59,466 nucleotides of DNA from Marinobacter sp. (GTDB lineage: Bacteria; Pseudomonadota; Gammaproteobacteria; Pseudomonadales; Oleiphilaceae). The stretch lies in contig JACIZI010000026.1 in assembly GCA_014359475.1 (NCBI GenBank), forward strand, positions 1 through 59,466, given 5' to 3'. Position numbers and translations under genes: made by a program. Shown one piece after another: positions 57,998-59,466 of this stretch (position 1 is its first letter; each line of letters opens with the position of its first letter). Under the pieces are notes generated by a model, which searched no databases, was not told the DNA's origin, and saw only the letters and a list, made by a program, of their open reading frames with translations.

Positions 57998-58182
57998 CAG
58001 GGGGAGGGGCTTTCCGAAACCGTCTCTGGCCAAGGATGGCCAGAGCCGAGCCCCTACAGGGGTGAGGCCGAGCGCTTATAAAGCGAAGCTTTATGCGACA
58101 GCCTCACGACCGCAATCTGCGATTGCGGGCCGGACCCGCTTGCGGGGGTTTACGGGCGTGTTTCGGAAAGCCCCTCCCCCTG
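57998..58182. repeat. Multi-branched stem-loop, arm-variable family, member 3
   Basis: A perfect 23 bp closing stem (57998-58020 with 58160-58182) encloses several local hairpins. These are CTCTGGCC/GGCCAGAG (58024-58045), GTGAGGC/GCCTCAC (58062-58107) around ATAAAGC/GCTTTAT (58078-58094), CCGCAATC/GATTGCGG (58110-58128) and CCCGC/GCGGG (58135-58146). The part from 58021 to about 58060 is the reverse complement of the core in the member at 59351. It occupies most of the 300 bp gene-free gap between pgk and fba. Confidence 0.85.
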
Positions 58183-58242
58183 GTCCGCCGCAGACTCCAG
58201 AATCAGCAATCTACTCACTTTTAAGAGCAAGGAGAGAAACCC

Positions 58243-59307
58243 ATGGCCCTGATATCAATGCGGCAACTCCTCGACCACGCCGCCGAGCATGGTTACGGTG
58301 TACCCGCCTTCAACGTCAACAACCTCGAACAAATGCGCGCCATCATGGAAGCCGCCGACAAGACCGATTCCCCGGTAATTGTCCAGGCCTCCGCCGGTGC
58401 CCGCAAATACGCCGGTGCCCCGTTCCTGCGCCACCTCATCCTGGCTGCCATTGAAGAATTTCCCCACATCCCCGTGGTCATGCACCAGGACCACGGCACC
58501 AGCCCCTCGGTGTGCCAACGCTCCATCCAGTTGGGCTTCAGCTCCGTCATGATGGACGGCTCCCTGGGCGAAGACGGTAAGACCCCGACCGACTACGAAT
58601 ACAACGTTGACGTCACCCGCCGCACCGTCGAAATGGCCCACGCCTGCGGTGTCTCCGTGGAAGGCGAACTGGGCTGCCTGGGCTCCCTGGAAACCGGCCA
58701 GGCCGGCGAAGAAGATGGCATCGGTGCCGAGGGCACCCTGGACCACAGCCAGATGCTGACCGACCCGGAAGAAGCCGCAGACTTCGTCAACAAGACCCAC
58801 GTGGACGCCCTGGCCATCGCCATCGGCACCAGCCACGGCGCCTACAAGTTCACCCGCCCGCCCACCGGCGACATTCTGGCCATCGAGCAGATCAAGAAAA
58901 TCCATGCCCGCATCCCCGACACCCACCTGGTGATGCATGGCTCCAGCTCGGTACCCCAGGAATGGCTGGAAATCATCAACCAGTACGGCGGTGAAATACC
59001 GGAAACCTATGGTGTTCCGGTGGAAGAAATCGTTGAGGGCATCAAGCACGGCGTACGTAAGGTCAATATCGACACCGACCTGCGCCTGGCCTCCACCGGC
59101 GCCGTCCGTCGCTTCCTGGCCCGGAACCCCGCCGAGTTCGACCCGCGCAAATACCTGAAAGAAACCATGAAGGCCATGACCGAGGTCTGCGTGGCCCGCT
59201 ACGAAGCCTTTGGAACAGCCGGCAACGCCAGCAGGATCAAACCGGTTAGCCTTGAACGCATGTTTGAGCGTTACGAAGCCGGGGAGCTTGATCCCAAGGT
59301 CAAATAA
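58243..59307 (+). CDS. fba: Class II fructose-bisphosphate aldolase
   Basis: The 354-residue zinc aldolase has [31 protein letters not shown] (zinc ligand His), [32 protein letters not shown] and [10 protein letters not shown], matching the CBB-type class II group. It splits fructose-1,6-bisphosphate or condenses triose phosphates. GGAG lies upstream of the ATG. It ends the tktA-epd-pgk-fba block and is followed by another long stem-loop. Confidence 0.96.
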   Translation: MALISMRQLLDHAAEHGYGVPAFNVNNLEQMRAIMEAADKTDSPVIVQASAGARKYAGAPFLRHLILAAIEEFPHIPVVMHQDHGTSPSVCQRSIQLGFSSVMMDGSLGEDGKTPTDYEYNVDVTRRTVEMAHACGVSVEGELGCLGSLETGQAGEEDGIGAEGTLDHSQMLTDPEEAADFVNKTHVDALAIAIGTSHGAYKFTRPPTGDILAIEQIKKIHARIPDTHLVMHGSSSVPQEWLEIINQYGGEIPETYGVPVEEIVEGIKHGVRKVNIDTDLRLASTGAVRRFLARNPAEFDPRKYLKETMKAMTEVCVARYEAFGTAGNASRIKPVSLERMFERYEAGELDPKVK

Positions 59308-59350
59308 CCTGGGTGCTTGCCCTCGTTGTAGCCTGATGGGTTTGGGGGAG

Positions 59351-59464
59351 GGAGTCGGCTCGGGAACCCTTTTCAGAAAACGCCCGTGAATACATCCCTG
59401 TAGGGCTCGGCTCTGGCCATCCATGGCCAGAGACGTTTCTGAAAAGGGTTCCCGACCCGTCTCT
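59351..59464. repeat. Long stem-loop, arm-variable family, member 4
   Basis: A perfect 20 bp stem (59360-59379 with 59436-59455) extends outward with two mismatches to about 29 bp. The loop has CATCCCTGTAGGGCTCGG followed by the hairpin CTCTGGCC/GGCCAGAG (59411-59432). This core is nearly identical, in the opposite orientation, to that of the member at 57998, while the arms differ entirely outside the inner GTTTC-GAAA part. It lies 43 bp past fba. Confidence 0.85.
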
Positions 59465-59466
59465 TT

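Noticed and set aside
1-59466. CRISPR arrays, tRNA or rRNA genes, transposases, phage genes
   Set aside because: No regularly spaced direct repeats, tRNA-like cloverleaf with CCA-adjacent arms, rRNA sequence or recombinase motifs were recognised. The 57998 structure is not tRNA-like in its loops.

Overview
The window reads as a chromosomal segment of a halotolerant, denitrifying gammaproteobacterium, most like Marinobacter or a close relative. This is inferred from gene content, not from a database search. The pointers are ectoine hydroxylase, a nosRZDFY nitrous-oxide cluster with narXL and a Dnr-type regulator, a tkt-epd-pgk-fba block, a metK-ahcY-metF block led by a SahR-type regulator, and moderately high GC content. 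No rRNA, tRNA, CRISPR array or transposase gene was seen.

Layout. 1-4408: a tandem-HAD protein, ectD and a periplasmic SBP/Cache protein, bracketed by two inverted copies of a 160-170 bp terminal-inverted-repeat element. 4557-9658: dsbD, with a divergent operon tlpA-like / DUF4266 lipoprotein / DUF3570 outer-membrane barrel / ApbE FMN transferase, a recurrent but poorly understood envelope redox module. 9837-14614: hemN, a large acyl-CoA dehydrogenase and a Ca2+/cation antiporter. 14675-26958: the anaerobic respiration block with narL-narX, a divergent MFS transporter, dnr and nosR-nosZ-nosD-nosF-nosY; nosL is absent from the window. 27029-32000: moaA, a DUF454 protein, nsrR, a truncated desC-like reductase and a divergent desT. 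31152-34400: a two-gene TRAP-type system. 34404-39213: the prkA-yeaH-spoVR stress operon. 39634-45940: tpm, a YihY/BrkB protein, DUF445, rsmE, bioA and DUF2505. 46057-48327: a polar amino acid ABC transporter. 48645-53337: sahR, metK, ahcY and metF. 53518-59307: tktA, epd, pgk and fba.

How the parts connect. NarXL (nitrate), Dnr and NsrR (nitric oxide), Anr-type boxes and hemN form one low-oxygen nitrogen-oxide programme. NosR carries a flavinylation motif, and the only FMN transferase in the window is the ApbE of the DUF3570 operon. SahR, with two matching operators, probably governs the S-adenosylmethionine cycle. DesT operators are intact although the reductase they control has lost its ferredoxin end and no desaturase follows it.

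The most unusual non-coding content is three families of intergenic repeats. One is the TIR element, whose three copies all point the same end at a start codon 38-60 bp away. The second is a group of long stem-loops at about 23773, 39516, 57998 and 59351. Three of these share a loop core, yet every copy has its own arm sequence that stays self-complementary. The third is a GC-rich inverted repeat found at ahcY/metK and epd/pgk.
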